A DNA stretch of 64,000 nt, from assembly GCA_038380795.1 (NCBI GenBank), contig CM076280.1:7489501-7553500 (forward strand), in the 5' to 3' direction. A model generated the notes under the pieces. That model ran no database searches. It saw only the letters and a program-made list of their open reading frames with translations, and was not told the origin of the DNA. The position numbers and the translations under genes were made by a program. Origin of the DNA: Pyrocephalus nanus. Lineage: Eukaryota > Chordata > Aves > Passeriformes > Tyrannidae. How positions within the stretch are numbered: the first letter of the stretch is position 1; each line of letters starts with the position of its first letter. This document shows, one piece after another, positions 13,501 through 25,500 of the stretch.

Positions 13501-16500
13501 GTGCCTGGATCAGGGCCCTTAGGCCTCTGTGCTCTGTGCTTCCAGGGGGCTGGCTGCTGAGGCTCACCCATGCAGGAGCACAGGATGGTGGCCACTATTC
13601 CTGCCTGGCCAGTAACATAGCTGGGGAGGCCAGGAGGCATTTCTACGTGGAGGTCCTGGGTAAGGAGGGGTCTTCTGTCTGCTGCAGGATTCCTGGTGGG
13701 ACTTCAGAGCTCCACCCTTGCAGGAACAGGCATGAGTTACGACTGGACATGCTGGACATGCTTGAGCCCTTTGTGCCTTAGGATGTGAGCTCAGAGGCTC
13801 AGCGATGCTGGCCAGCTGCTGAGATCCCTGGTGGCTTGTGTTCCCAGTTCCTCCCCACATCGAGAATGCAGGTGAAGAAGAGACAATCCAAGTGCCCGAG
13901 GGTCACCCTGTCACCTGGTCCTGCCTGGCCACAGGTGAGCATCAAGCTGGGAGGAGAGGTGGCATGAGCAGGTGGGAGATGGGGCTCAGGAACAGACCTG
14001 AGTTCCCCTTTGGGACGCAGAACAAACAGATGACTCCAGTCAAAGATGCAAGAAATTGTCTGAAGAGGTTTTTTTGAGACAGTTCCTGGCTTTGCAGTTG
14101 GGCTTTCCGGGAAGCACTAGGGTGGGGACGCCCACGTGAGGAGCTTGTTCCACAATGTAAGCTCCAATCTTTCCCAAATGGCGCTAAAATTCCTCTCATC
14201 TGGTTCTTCCTTTAGTGACGGGAATAATTAATCACCTCCCACTCAGGACAGTTCTCTTTCTTCTTGCTGGCTCATCCAGCTGCCTCTAAAAACCTGATCC
14301 AGATCATGATAATCTTGATTTGGGCTGATGTCCCTGCTTTCCAGAACAGCTCTGGTGCAGTGACCCTGGTCAGGGTGTGCTCACACATGGAAAAGCTTTA
14401 CACCAAGGCCAAAACCTGCTTTCCACCCCACACAGGAAACCCACAGCCTAAGATCACCTGGCTGAAAGACAACCACCCTCTTCCCGGTGGAGACACCTTC
14501 TCCATGTCCCCCGACGGCTCCGTGCTCCACATCCCCCGAGCCTCCCTGGCTCACGCCGGCCGCTACTCCTGCATGGCCTCCAATCCTGTGGCAAACCAGA
14601 CCAAGCACTACCTGCTGGATGTTTTGGGTATGAGATCCCTTTGGATGGAGGCAGAACCCTCAGGTGTGAGCAGACTCAGAGGGTTTTAATGGCCTGCCCC
14701 AGGTGGGTGGTGAGGATCCCTTGGTCCTGCAGCCAGCAGCTTGGCATGAGGTCCTAGACCTGTCTCAAAGCCCCTGTGAGATCTCTTGGGGGAAGTAAAG
14801 TGTCCACCTAGTGCAGGATCCATCTCTGATGGTGGCTTGTGGAAAGGGGGAATGTATCTTCTGTGTCCCCCATGTTTTTGGAGGGCAGCAGGACAAGGCA
14901 GAGTCTGAAGCTGGCACGTGCTGTGACCAAATACAACTTCCTGAACTTGGACCATGCTCTCTGGTGGGAGGGATGAAGCACTGAGAAGCCTGAGTGTTTG
15001 CTAATGCTGATCTGTCACACCAACCCGTCTCTGCAGCCACTCCTACCTTAGCTCAAGATGCCCACGATGCTGCTGCAGAAGAAGTCACAGTGATCATCAA
15101 CAACCCCATCTCCCTGGTCTGCGAGGCTCTGCCATACCCATCTCCCAACATCACCTGGCTCAAGGACGAGGTTCCTCTCAAAGCATCAAGGAATGTCCTC
15201 CTGCTCCCTGGTACTGTGCTGGTGTCCACTGGCTTTGCATAACTGTGGTAACCCCTTGCTGCATGTCTGGGGGAGTGGGAGCAGGGCCTTTTCTTGGTGT
15301 GGCTTTGGTCCGGGGAAGTGGGATGGTGAGTCATCACCCTACAGGACCCAAGGGGCTCAGACCCTTCAGGTAGATGCTGCTCTTCCCTGTGCTGCATCCT
15401 CTGCTATCAGCTAGAGCCTCCTCAGTGCTGGTTTTAATAAGCCTGGCACCAGACCCCTCGAGCCAGGCTGGCGGGTGGTCAGCAGGTCCCTTGAGATGCC
15501 TTCAGGCACTGCACTGGGGATAAACAGCTGTGACTGTGAGCAGCGACCCTCTCAGAAGACCCCCTTTGCCCAGGTGGCCACGGGCTGCAGATCCTGAATG
15601 CCCAGGAGGAGGATGCAGGCACGTACAGCTGCATCGTGGCCAGCGAGGACGGGGAGGCTGTGAAGAACTACGACGTGAAGGTCCTGGGTGCGGGAGCTTT
15701 CCGTGGCCTTCCTAATTCTAGCAGTGACCCCATTACTGTAACCAAGCCAGTGCTTATCCCTTTCCCTTCCTCTCCCTGGTCCCAGTTCAGACACCTGAGG
15801 GACATCACTTACCAAGGGTCCATCTCTGGGTGCCAGCACTGCCCTGAGGTGCTGCCTGTCACTGATCAGGGCAGAGCAAGGGCACCCTGGGGGGCTCTTC
15901 TCTCATCCCAACTCTGTTGTATCTCCCCACTAGTTCCTCCTTGGATCGCCAGAGATGACCCTTTGGGGGAATTTGCCGTGAAAGAGGTGAAAACCAAGGT
16001 CAACAGCACGGTGATGCTGGAGTGTGAGACTTGGGCTGTGCCTGAGCCAACCATCCGGTGGTACAAGGACAAGCAGGTGAGGTCCCAGCTGTGACCAGGG
16101 AGGAGCTGCTGGGTTTGGGGACTGTCCCAGGTGGATGAAGTGGGAAGTTACCCTTTATATGGCTTTATGGGCTCTGTCCTGCTCCTGGGTGTCTAATTCT
16201 CTTCCTGCCCTCTGTTTCTTCCCTACCCGGGGTCTGGGGTCTCCATGTAGCTCCTGGAAAGCACTGGACACCTCCAGATCCTCAGTGAGGGGCAGGTCCT
16301 TCAGATCAAACCAGCCAGTGCCTCAGATTCGGGGCACTACACCTGTGTGGCCACCAATGCTGTGGGTGAAGATGACAGGGACTTCATCGTGCATGTCCAA
16401 GGTGAACCCTGGGTGGAGAGCCTTCACCCAGAGCAGTGGGTGTCTCAGCAAGAGGAGGGGTCCTTGGTGGGGTTCTGTGTGGGAGGATGAGCAGGAAAAA

Positions 16501-19500
16501 AGTTTATGCCTGATGGAAAACAACATCTCCTTGGTCCAAGTCAGGCCTGGGAAGGTGCTGCGGTTGCACCTGGGGGTGTGAGTCCCTGTTCCCCACAGCT
16601 GACCACAGCCTGTCCCTGCAGTGCCCCCGCTCTTCCAGCAGCAAACAAGCCCCAAAGAAGCTCTCGAGATCTTCTACCGGGAGGAAGACCAGGATGGGGA
16701 GGTGACAGAGCACCGGCAGGCTGTCCTTGACCAGCCCACCGCGCTCTACTGCGACACCAGCGCCATCCCAACCCCCCAGCTCACCTGGTACAAGGATGGG
16801 GAGCCCCTCTCCCCTGGCCCAGGGGTGCTGATGCTTTTAGGTAATGGGCACAGACCCCCACTGTGGGGTTTGGGGGGCAGTCCTACAGCAGCTGCGTGGG
16901 TTGAGAGCATCCACAGCGCGGCAGAGGTTGGATCTTATCCCCTTGCTCCCACCAGCATGCACAGCACCTGCGGGGTCACTGAGGCTGCATTAGGGGTGTG
17001 TGCATGGAGGGGTTGGAGGGGACAGCCCCCAGACGTGCCCCTGTGCCTGTGCTGCAGGGGGCCGGGTGCTGCAGCTGCCGGCGGTGCGGGAGGAGGATGC
17101 GGGCAGATACACCTGCGAGGCGGCCAACGCCGCGGGACGGGACCGCCTGCACTACGAGCTGGAGGTGCTGAGTGAGTACAGGGCCGGGGGGATGTCAGAT
17201 GGAGGCACACGGCAGCCCCATAACCGCCTGCTTCCAGCTGCCCCGGCCATCCGGGGTGGCACAGAGGGTCCACCTGAGGAGGTGACAGCCACCGTCAATG
17301 GCACCGTCCACTTCAAGTGTGAAGCTACCGGGCACCCGGAGCCCGCAGTGTCCTGGCTCTGGGATGATGTCCCCATTGTGAGTGGCCCACGGCACTGGAT
17401 CCTGGAGGGTGGCACGGTCCTTCAGGTCGGTGTTGCCTCAGGCAGGTGGCTGTGCTAGGGAGGGACGTGTGAGAGGACAGGGCACTCTTTCCTCCTAGAG
17501 GAGGCTGCCCTGGTCTCACCAGGAGCTTGGTCCCCATGGGAGCCCCAACAGATCCTTGGCTCAGGGCAGCCCTCAGTGTGGCCCTGCTCCCCCTTTGCAG
17601 GTGGTTGCAGTGGAGGCGGGTGACACTGGCAGATACACATGTGTGGCTGAGAACCCAGCTGGGTCCGCTGAGAGGCACTTTGCCCTCACTGTGCAGGGTA
17701 AGGCATCTCACCTTCTGTGGGTCACTGATTTACCCCCTTTTGGCTCCTCCTCCTCCACCTACTAGAGTCTCCTGTGGCTCTAGAACTGCATGGCTGCCTC
17801 TGTCCCCTCGTGCTTGTCACGCTCACCCTGTGCAAGGAGGTCGAGGTGCCACATGCTCCGAGCAGGCAAGAGATGCTCTGTGCGTGTTTCCTCCTGGGGA
17901 GAACTCAGCCTCTCTGGTGATGGCTCCCCTATGGCATTGTCTTTTGGGATGCACTGGAGCAGAAGCTCCCTGGATTGTGGACACAAACCCTGAAAGCATC
18001 GATGGCATCGTCAATGGCAGCGTCTCACTGGTGTGCAATGTCCGACCCCACCCGGCTGCTGAGATCGCCTGGTACAAGGATGGCCACGTCCTGCAGCTCA
18101 GTGAGAGGGTGACCATCACCCCAGGTATAGTGGGATGAGCAGGGTTGATAGTCTGTGCCCTGGAGCTTGGCACAGCCTCAGGCTCTAACTTTCCTCACCC
18201 CCCTTTCTGAGTGCTGCCCATGGGACTGAAGCTCAGATTTTGGCTGTACCACACGGTGACCACATGCTGCCAAATCATCTCCTCTGGGCTCCAAAGGCTG
18301 CATCCTGAAAACTCTGTGCTGCCACCCCACAGGAGCTCAGCTCGCTTTCCTTCTGTGCACAGTGAGGCCTCAGACCTCAAAGAAAGACTTTGATGGCCAG
18401 ACTCCTCTTACACGGAGCTTGGCCAGCTGCTGGGGGCCCTCTCAGTTTGCTGGTGGGGTGGTCCTGCTCCAGCCTGACCTAACTCCCTGCTTTCAACTTC
18501 TTCCAGACTCACGGGTGCTGCAGCTCCATCACCTGCAGCTTTCCAGCTCAGGCACATACACGTGTGTGGCACTGAACGTGGCCGGCCAGGATGAGAAGCG
18601 CTTCATCCTCAACGTCCATGGTGAGTGCGAGGGCTCAGCTGGGAGCTCTGCTCTCAGAGCACACACCGAGGAGCCCCAGTCTGAGCATTCCTGCTCACAC
18701 CCCCATCCCTGCTCCTCTGTCTCAGAGCCCCCAGGCATCCAGGACCTGCAGCAGGAGACACTCGAAGCTGACATTGGGACCCCCCTCGTCCTGACCTGCC
18801 AAGTCCCTGGGGTGGCCGTGCCCACTGTCACCTGGCTGAAGGATGGGAGCCCCCTGGGTATGTGTGCTGGGCTGCCATCCCCTGCCTGTTCCCCTGAAGG
18901 AGTCCTGCCTCAGTTTCCCCACTTCCAACCCTGCTGCAAGAGACCCTTGGGAGCTCACAGGGAGGGGGCAGAGTATGAAAGAGTTGTTTTCCCTGAGTGC
19001 TTTTAAGAGACCTCAGATTCATTCCTGAGGCTTGAAGAAATGAGGTGTGGGTATGAAACCTGATGGAGGGGGATGTGGGCGTGAGCTCTCTGGGTACCAG
19101 CCCTTGGGGTACCTGCTGGGACAGGGGTTTGCCCCAAAACCAGTGGCTCTTTTCTCCTGTAAAGTACCAGCAGTGCTCACTGCAAAGTCTCTGCTGTGCT
19201 TTAACAGTGTCCCCAAACCTGGGTCCCAGGGGTGGGAAGGGGGTAGCACAACAATGAGCTTGGGGAGGGCTCAGTGGAGGAGCACTGCTCGGTCCTCTTC
19301 ACTCTGTGTCCTTGCAGAGAGCAGCCCAGAGCAGGGCCTGGTGTCTGGGGGGGCCCAGCTCCAGCTCAGCCCCCTCCAGCCCTTCCACCAGGGCCGATAC
19401 ACCTGCCTGGCACGGGGTCCAGGGGCCGAGACACGCAAGGACTTTGTGGTGCTGGTGCGAGGTAGGGCTTCCCTGAGGCAGCCAGGTCCCTGTGGGCTCT

Positions 19501-22500
19501 CTTTCGGAGGGAAGCCTTCCTCCCCCTCCTCTCCCTCAGCATCCCTCTCTTCTCTGTGCAGTGGCCCCCCAGATCACCAGTGCAGGGGTCCCCAGTGAGC
19601 ACAGCGTGCTGGAGGGCGGCGGGGTGAGGCTGGAGTGCCGGGCTCAGGGGCAGCCCACCCCCCAAATCTCCTGGCTGAAGGATGGGCAACCCCTGGAGCT
19701 GCATCCCCTCTCACATGCTCGGTGAGTCTGGGTGGGGGAAACCACTCGAGGGGTGACTCAGTTTCCCCAGTGCAAAATTGCCATGCAAGGTAGGCTGAGC
19801 TCTGTTGCTTCTTCCCATTGTTTGGGAACAACAATGGGACAGGCTCGTGCCACTCTTTGCTGAGAGTTGCTGAGACAACACCATCGTGGGTGTCCAGGAG
19901 GGTCATTGTCACCCTGACACGGTCCCGGTTGATCCCTGGGCTTGCAGCCAAGCACAGAGCACCTCTGCCCCGTGGGCACGCTAGGGACGGGCACACAGGT
20001 CACTTCCCCGTCCTTCCCACACAGGATGTCCCCGGATGGCAGCTCCCTGCTCCTGGAAGGGCTCCAAGCCGCCGACGCGGGGGCGTACACCTGCCTGGCC
20101 CGGAACAGCGCGGGCGAGGACACCCGGCTGCACACCCTGAGCGTGCTGGGTGAGCGGGGCCGGGACATGCGGGGCACTGCCAGGGCGACCCGCCCCCGAC
20201 AGCCCCATCATCCCCTCTGTCCTCCCCCGCCCAGTCCCTCCCACCATCGAGAGAGGTGCCGATGACCCGGAGGTGGTGCGAGGAGTGCTGTCCGCGGTGG
20301 TCACACTGGAGTGCTGGGCACGGGGGTCCCCTCCGCTGCACGTGAGCTGGCTGAAGGACGGGCTGCCCCTCCGCCTGTCCCCTCGCGTCACCCTGCTGTC
20401 GGCCGGGCACGTCCTCCGGTGAGAAATGACCCTGGAGTGATGCTCAGCCGCAGGCTTTGGGGCTGGTACCCAGGTTTGCGTGTGGGGATGGCCACGGCTG
20501 CACCCCGAGGTGGCTGAGCGTCACCCCGGAGACCCTGGGGAGCAGGGGGTCACCCAGAGCTGATATCTCCTCCCCACCCCTGTGCCCCACTCCATGGACT
20601 AGGATCTTCCAGGCACAGGTCTCCGATGCTGGGCTCTACACGTGCGTCGTCTCCAGCCGGGCAGGGGTGGCCGATCGCAGCTTTGTCCTGGAGATACAGG
20701 GTATGGGACAGGCGGGGCTTGGGGAGAGCAGAGTGGGGGGCACCCAGGCACTGATTATGCTGGCAGAGCACGTGTTGTGCATCAGGGTTGGGGTTAGGGT
20801 TCCCTGTTCCCAAACAGGGTCATGAGCCATCTCTTGGCTGCTGGCGTGGGTTTGGAGGGCGTGGAGCAAGGCGGGACCAGCCTGAAAGCAGTCCCAGTGT
20901 ACCCTGAAGGGAGGCTGAGCAACCTTTGGGTGCTCACAGGACACCAGGGAACTGCCAAACCCAGTTCCTGAGGATCCAACTTTAAAAAGAAATCCTTCCT
21001 TCCCTAGTGCCCCCTGTCCTGAAGAACCCTGAGAGCAGAGAGGAGCAGATGGTGCCTGAGGGCTCTGATGTCACTTTCACCTGTGAAGCCACTGGGTCCC
21101 CAACACCAGCAGTGACCTGGCTGAAGGATGGAGAGCCCCTGGGGCAGCACAGAGATGCTGGTGGCCCACGGCTGAACCTGGCAGCTGTGGGGCCATCTGA
21201 CACAGGGGTGTACTCCTGCCTCGTGGTGAATGAGGTGGGAGAGGCCAGCAAAGCCTTCCACCTCCTGGTGATGGGTGTGTGTCATCCCCTCGGGACTTGG
21301 GAAGGGCAGGTTGGCCAATTTTTGGGGGGCAATGAGGGGATGAATCCTCCTGCCTTGCCATGTGCCTTGCAGAGCCACCCCGTGTCGAGGCTGCATCCCA
21401 CCCCACTGAGATGTCCATTGCCGTGGGCACCCCACTGGAGCTGACATGTGTGGTGACGGGTGTCCCCATGCCCACTGTCACCTGGGAGAAGGATGGACGG
21501 CTGCTGACAGGGCCCTGGCTCGTGTCGGGGAATGAGAGCACCCTCCGTGTGGAGAGCTCTGAGGTAGGAGCTCCTCTTTCTTCTCCCCACCTGCGTTTTC
21601 TTTTATGCCTCAATTTTTCCCTCTCCTGCCTGTGTAGGTGGCTGACTCTGGCTTGTACACCTGCCTGGCCACTAGCCCTGCTGGGGAGGACAGCAGGAGC
21701 TTCCACCTCAGCATCCAAGGTAGTGTGGCCCCAGCAGTGCTGTGAGGAGGGGTCTGCAGGGTGGGGGACCAGAGAGCTGGAGCATCCCTGCATTCCTCTT
21801 TGGGATTGGTGAGGGCTGTAAAAAACCTCCAAAGAAGGGTCTGGAGCACAGAGTGATGGTCCTGCAGTGGGGACTTATACATGGCTTATGGGGACAAGGA
21901 TGGGGGTGTCCAACACACGTTGCACACCCTCTGACTCCCTGATGTGTGTCCCACAGCACCACCCAGCATCGAGAGCGTTGGGGAGATCCCTGTCATCACG
22001 GCTGTGGCAGGGGGACAGCTCATCCTGGAGTGCCCAGAGGATGCTGAGCCACCCCCCCGCATGGAGTGGCACCGGGAGGGCTCCCCAGTGCAGGTACCTG
22101 TGATGGGATCAGGGATGGTGCACGGGCAGGGACTGGGATGCACCTGCACCAGCTCCGAGGGGCTGGCGGGGGCTGATGCAGGGAATGCTGCTGAGAGGAG
22201 CTCCTGGGGGTTTTAGGAGGATTCCCACAGGCAGATCCTGGCCGAGGGACGCTTCCTGCAGATCCAGGCTGTGCGGGCAGTGGATGGTGGGGAGTACAGC
22301 TGCAGGGCCACCAACGCCTTGGGGGACACCAGCCTGCGCCTCCGGGTGCAGGTCCAGGGTGAGTGCTGCCCTTCCACTGGCCTTGGCTGGCCCTGAGTGC
22401 CAGCTCCTTCCCTGTTTAATCAGGGATGTGGGATATTATGGGGTGTCTCACGGTAGGATGATGGGGCTGGACTATGCCCAGCCTGCAGTGCTGCTCTGGG

Positions 22501-25500
22501 CTGGCATCCTCCATCCCTGAGCCCTGTCCCCCACTTTCTGTGGTGCTGCCACAGTGGCCCCAGAGATCCAGCCAGGTCCAGAGGAGGTGAGAGCACTGCT
22601 GAACAGCTCAGCTGTGCTGCTGTGCCAGGCGGAGGGGTGGCCCGTGCCCCGGGTGACGTGGTGGAAGGACGGCCAGCTCCTGCCCTTCCCTGAGAGTGAC
22701 AGGTATGAGGCTCTGCAGGTTGGTGACACCGAGAGCTGGCACTCAGCTAGTGCCAACCTCCACATCAGCAGGTGATTAGGTGTGCTGGAGCAGAGGCAGC
22801 ACTGTCACACTGTGACGAGCTGTGCTCTGTCCCCACACCAGCTCACTGGGCACAAGCTGCATATGACTGCAGTGGCACTCGTCACCTTCCCATCAGCTGG
22901 TCGCTGTGTGATGCAGCCCAGCCATGCAGAGCTCCCTTGCTCTCCCTCCCCAGGCTGCAGCTCCTGCCAGGAGGTTCCCTGCAAATCAACCCCGTCCAGG
23001 TCCGGGATTCAGGCTATTACCTCTGCATGGCATCCAGCCCTGCCGGCTCTGACCGCCGAGGCCTGAACCTCCATGTCCTGGGTAAGCAGGAGAGCCAGAT
23101 GGATCCTTCCTAAGCTCGCCCCTCTGCGACTCACCACTGCTGGGCTGCTCTCATCAGTGCAATGATGTGCTGCTGTCCTCTGCTCATCACCAACATGCCC
23201 TCCTGTAGTCCCTCCTGCCATCACCCCTGGGCCCTCCAACCTCACTCTGCTGGCTCAGCAACCGGCCACGCTGGGCTGTGACACCTGGGGGTCCCCCGAG
23301 CCCCACATCAGGTGGGAGAAGGACGGTCGCCTCCTGAACCCACACCTTCCACCTGGCGCCTACAGGTACCCTCAGCACCTCGCCCACCTCTGTAAGGTGG
23401 GTTTTACCCCCTCCCACTGCTGCCCGTGGGACAGGGGTGACTCTGTGTGCTCTGCCTGCGCAGTTTGCAGTCCTCGGGATCTCTGCTCATCACCAGCCCT
23501 GGTCCCCAGGACGAGGGGAGGTTCGAGTGCATCGCCACCAATGCTGCCGGAGAGGCACGCAAGGTCTTCCTCGTGTCTGTCCACGGTGAGTTCTGGGGGC
23601 TGGGGTCTTGCTGAGAGTGGCTTTCCCAGGATTTGTCACCACCTTGGATGTGATATGGGTCTGCTCCAGCTCCCCCCACAGCTGTATTCCCTCTCAAGGA
23701 CTGGGCACGAGGGCAGGCAAGAGGGGAAGTAGCTGAGTCCACGCACACAGGGACAGAATCCCCTTCAGCATTGCCGTGCATCCCTGCTCACCACCCTCCC
23801 TCTCCTCTCCAGTGCCCCCCACCATCGCTGATGACCTCACGGATGTGGTTGTCACCCGGCTGTCCCCTGTGGTCCTCACCTGCTACGCCTTTGGTGTGCC
23901 CCTGCCCACGGTGTCATGGAGCAAGGACGGGGCTCAGCTGGGCAGCAGAGGAGGGGGCTACCGTGTCCTACCCAGAGGTACATGCACAGGGCAGCACGGG
24001 CACAGCAGGACAGCGGCTCCCTGCCAGCCTTTTCACTGCCTCCCCTCTGCCCACTGCCTTCCAGGAGCCCTGGAGATCAGGCAGGCGCTGCCTGCACACA
24101 GCGGCCGCTACACCTGCACGGCCCGGAGCGCTGCCGGCACGGCCCGAAAGCACCTCTGGCTGACGGTGCACGGTAAGCACAGCTCTGGGGGTCCCCCTTC
24201 TGGGGCTCCTGCACCCTCTGCCCAGGGTAGCCCTGGTGGGCAGCGTTTCCCTGCTACCTGCAGAGCCCCCTACTTTGAAGCCCCTGCCCGGCATGGTGAT
24301 GGTGATGGTCAACACCAGCATGGTGCTGTCCTGTGAGGCCACGGGCGTCCCCCGGCCGGAGGTCACCTGGCAGAAGGATGGTGTTGGCATTGCTGGAGGT
24401 GAGCAGGAGCCTGCTGGAGGACAGCAGAGCCCACACAGCCTTTTCCTGGGGAAGATTTGGGTGCCAGGGGGTTGTAGGCATTCTAGCAGGGTGAGGGGGT
24501 GTCACTGTGCGTGGGTTCTCCCGGCTGATGCCCATGGGTGGGTGTGTTGGCTGCTGGAGCTGTTCCACGGAGGCTCCCTGGGAAGATGCACTTCTGTGGG
24601 GGAAGCAGTCCCCATCCTGCCCTTCATTTCTTCCCTTCCCCACAGGGCCTGGCCTGAAGGTGCTCCCCAATGGGCGGCTGCGTCTCCTCCGAGCAGCCCC
24701 AGAGGACGCAGGCACCTACCTGTGCGTGGCTCGCAACCCCTCGGGCACCGCTGCGGGGAGGACCAGGCTGATCGTGCAAGGTACGGCAGCGATTGGGGCC
24801 CCAGTGCTTGTCCCCTCCTCTGCTCAGTCCCTTCCCCAGCACCTCACACCGAAACGTGGCTGCTGAGCAAGTCCCTTCCCTCCCGCCCCATCCAGTGCCC
24901 CCCGTCATCGCGGCCGGCCCGCTGGAGCTGGCTGTCCTGGAGGGGCTGGAGGTGCTGCTGCCCTGTGCTGCCCGTGGTGTCCCTGAGCCTCGCGTGTCCT
25001 GGAGCCGGGAGGGGGCCCTGGTGCGGGGTGGTGGGGGAAAGGCCACTGTGCTGCCCTCCGGGGAGCTGCTGCTCCGGGATGTCCAGGTGAGCACCCTCCC
25101 CTCCTGCTACTGAGCCAGCTGTCAAGTCAGAGAGCTGAGGAACAAGTGTCTTTTGCTGCTGAAAAGCAGGCCTGGGGTGTGTCTACCAAAATATATTTCA
25201 TAGAGAGAGCCCTGTGCAGTCCATCCATCCAGAGAGGCTGGAGGGTTGGGGTAGTGTGGGTTTGCTAAGGTGGGCTGGAAGAAGTGGCTGTGGCCAAGCT
25301 GTCACTTTTTAGATGCACAACAACTAGCAGAGCTGTAGCTCAGTGACTCAGGGCTGCAGCTGGACCTCAGAGTTAAGCTGACCCCTCTCATTCTCCTCTT
25401 TCCCTGTGCAGGAAGGGGATGCTGGGAGCTACTCCTGCATTGCAGTGAACTCGGCTGGGAGGGCAGTCCGACAGCTCTCCCTCTTCATCCACACCCTGCC

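Noticed and set aside
20784..20800. Two telomere-like TTAGGG words (GGGGTTAGGGTT)
   Set aside because: Too short for an interstitial telomeric repeat; chance in a G-rich intron.
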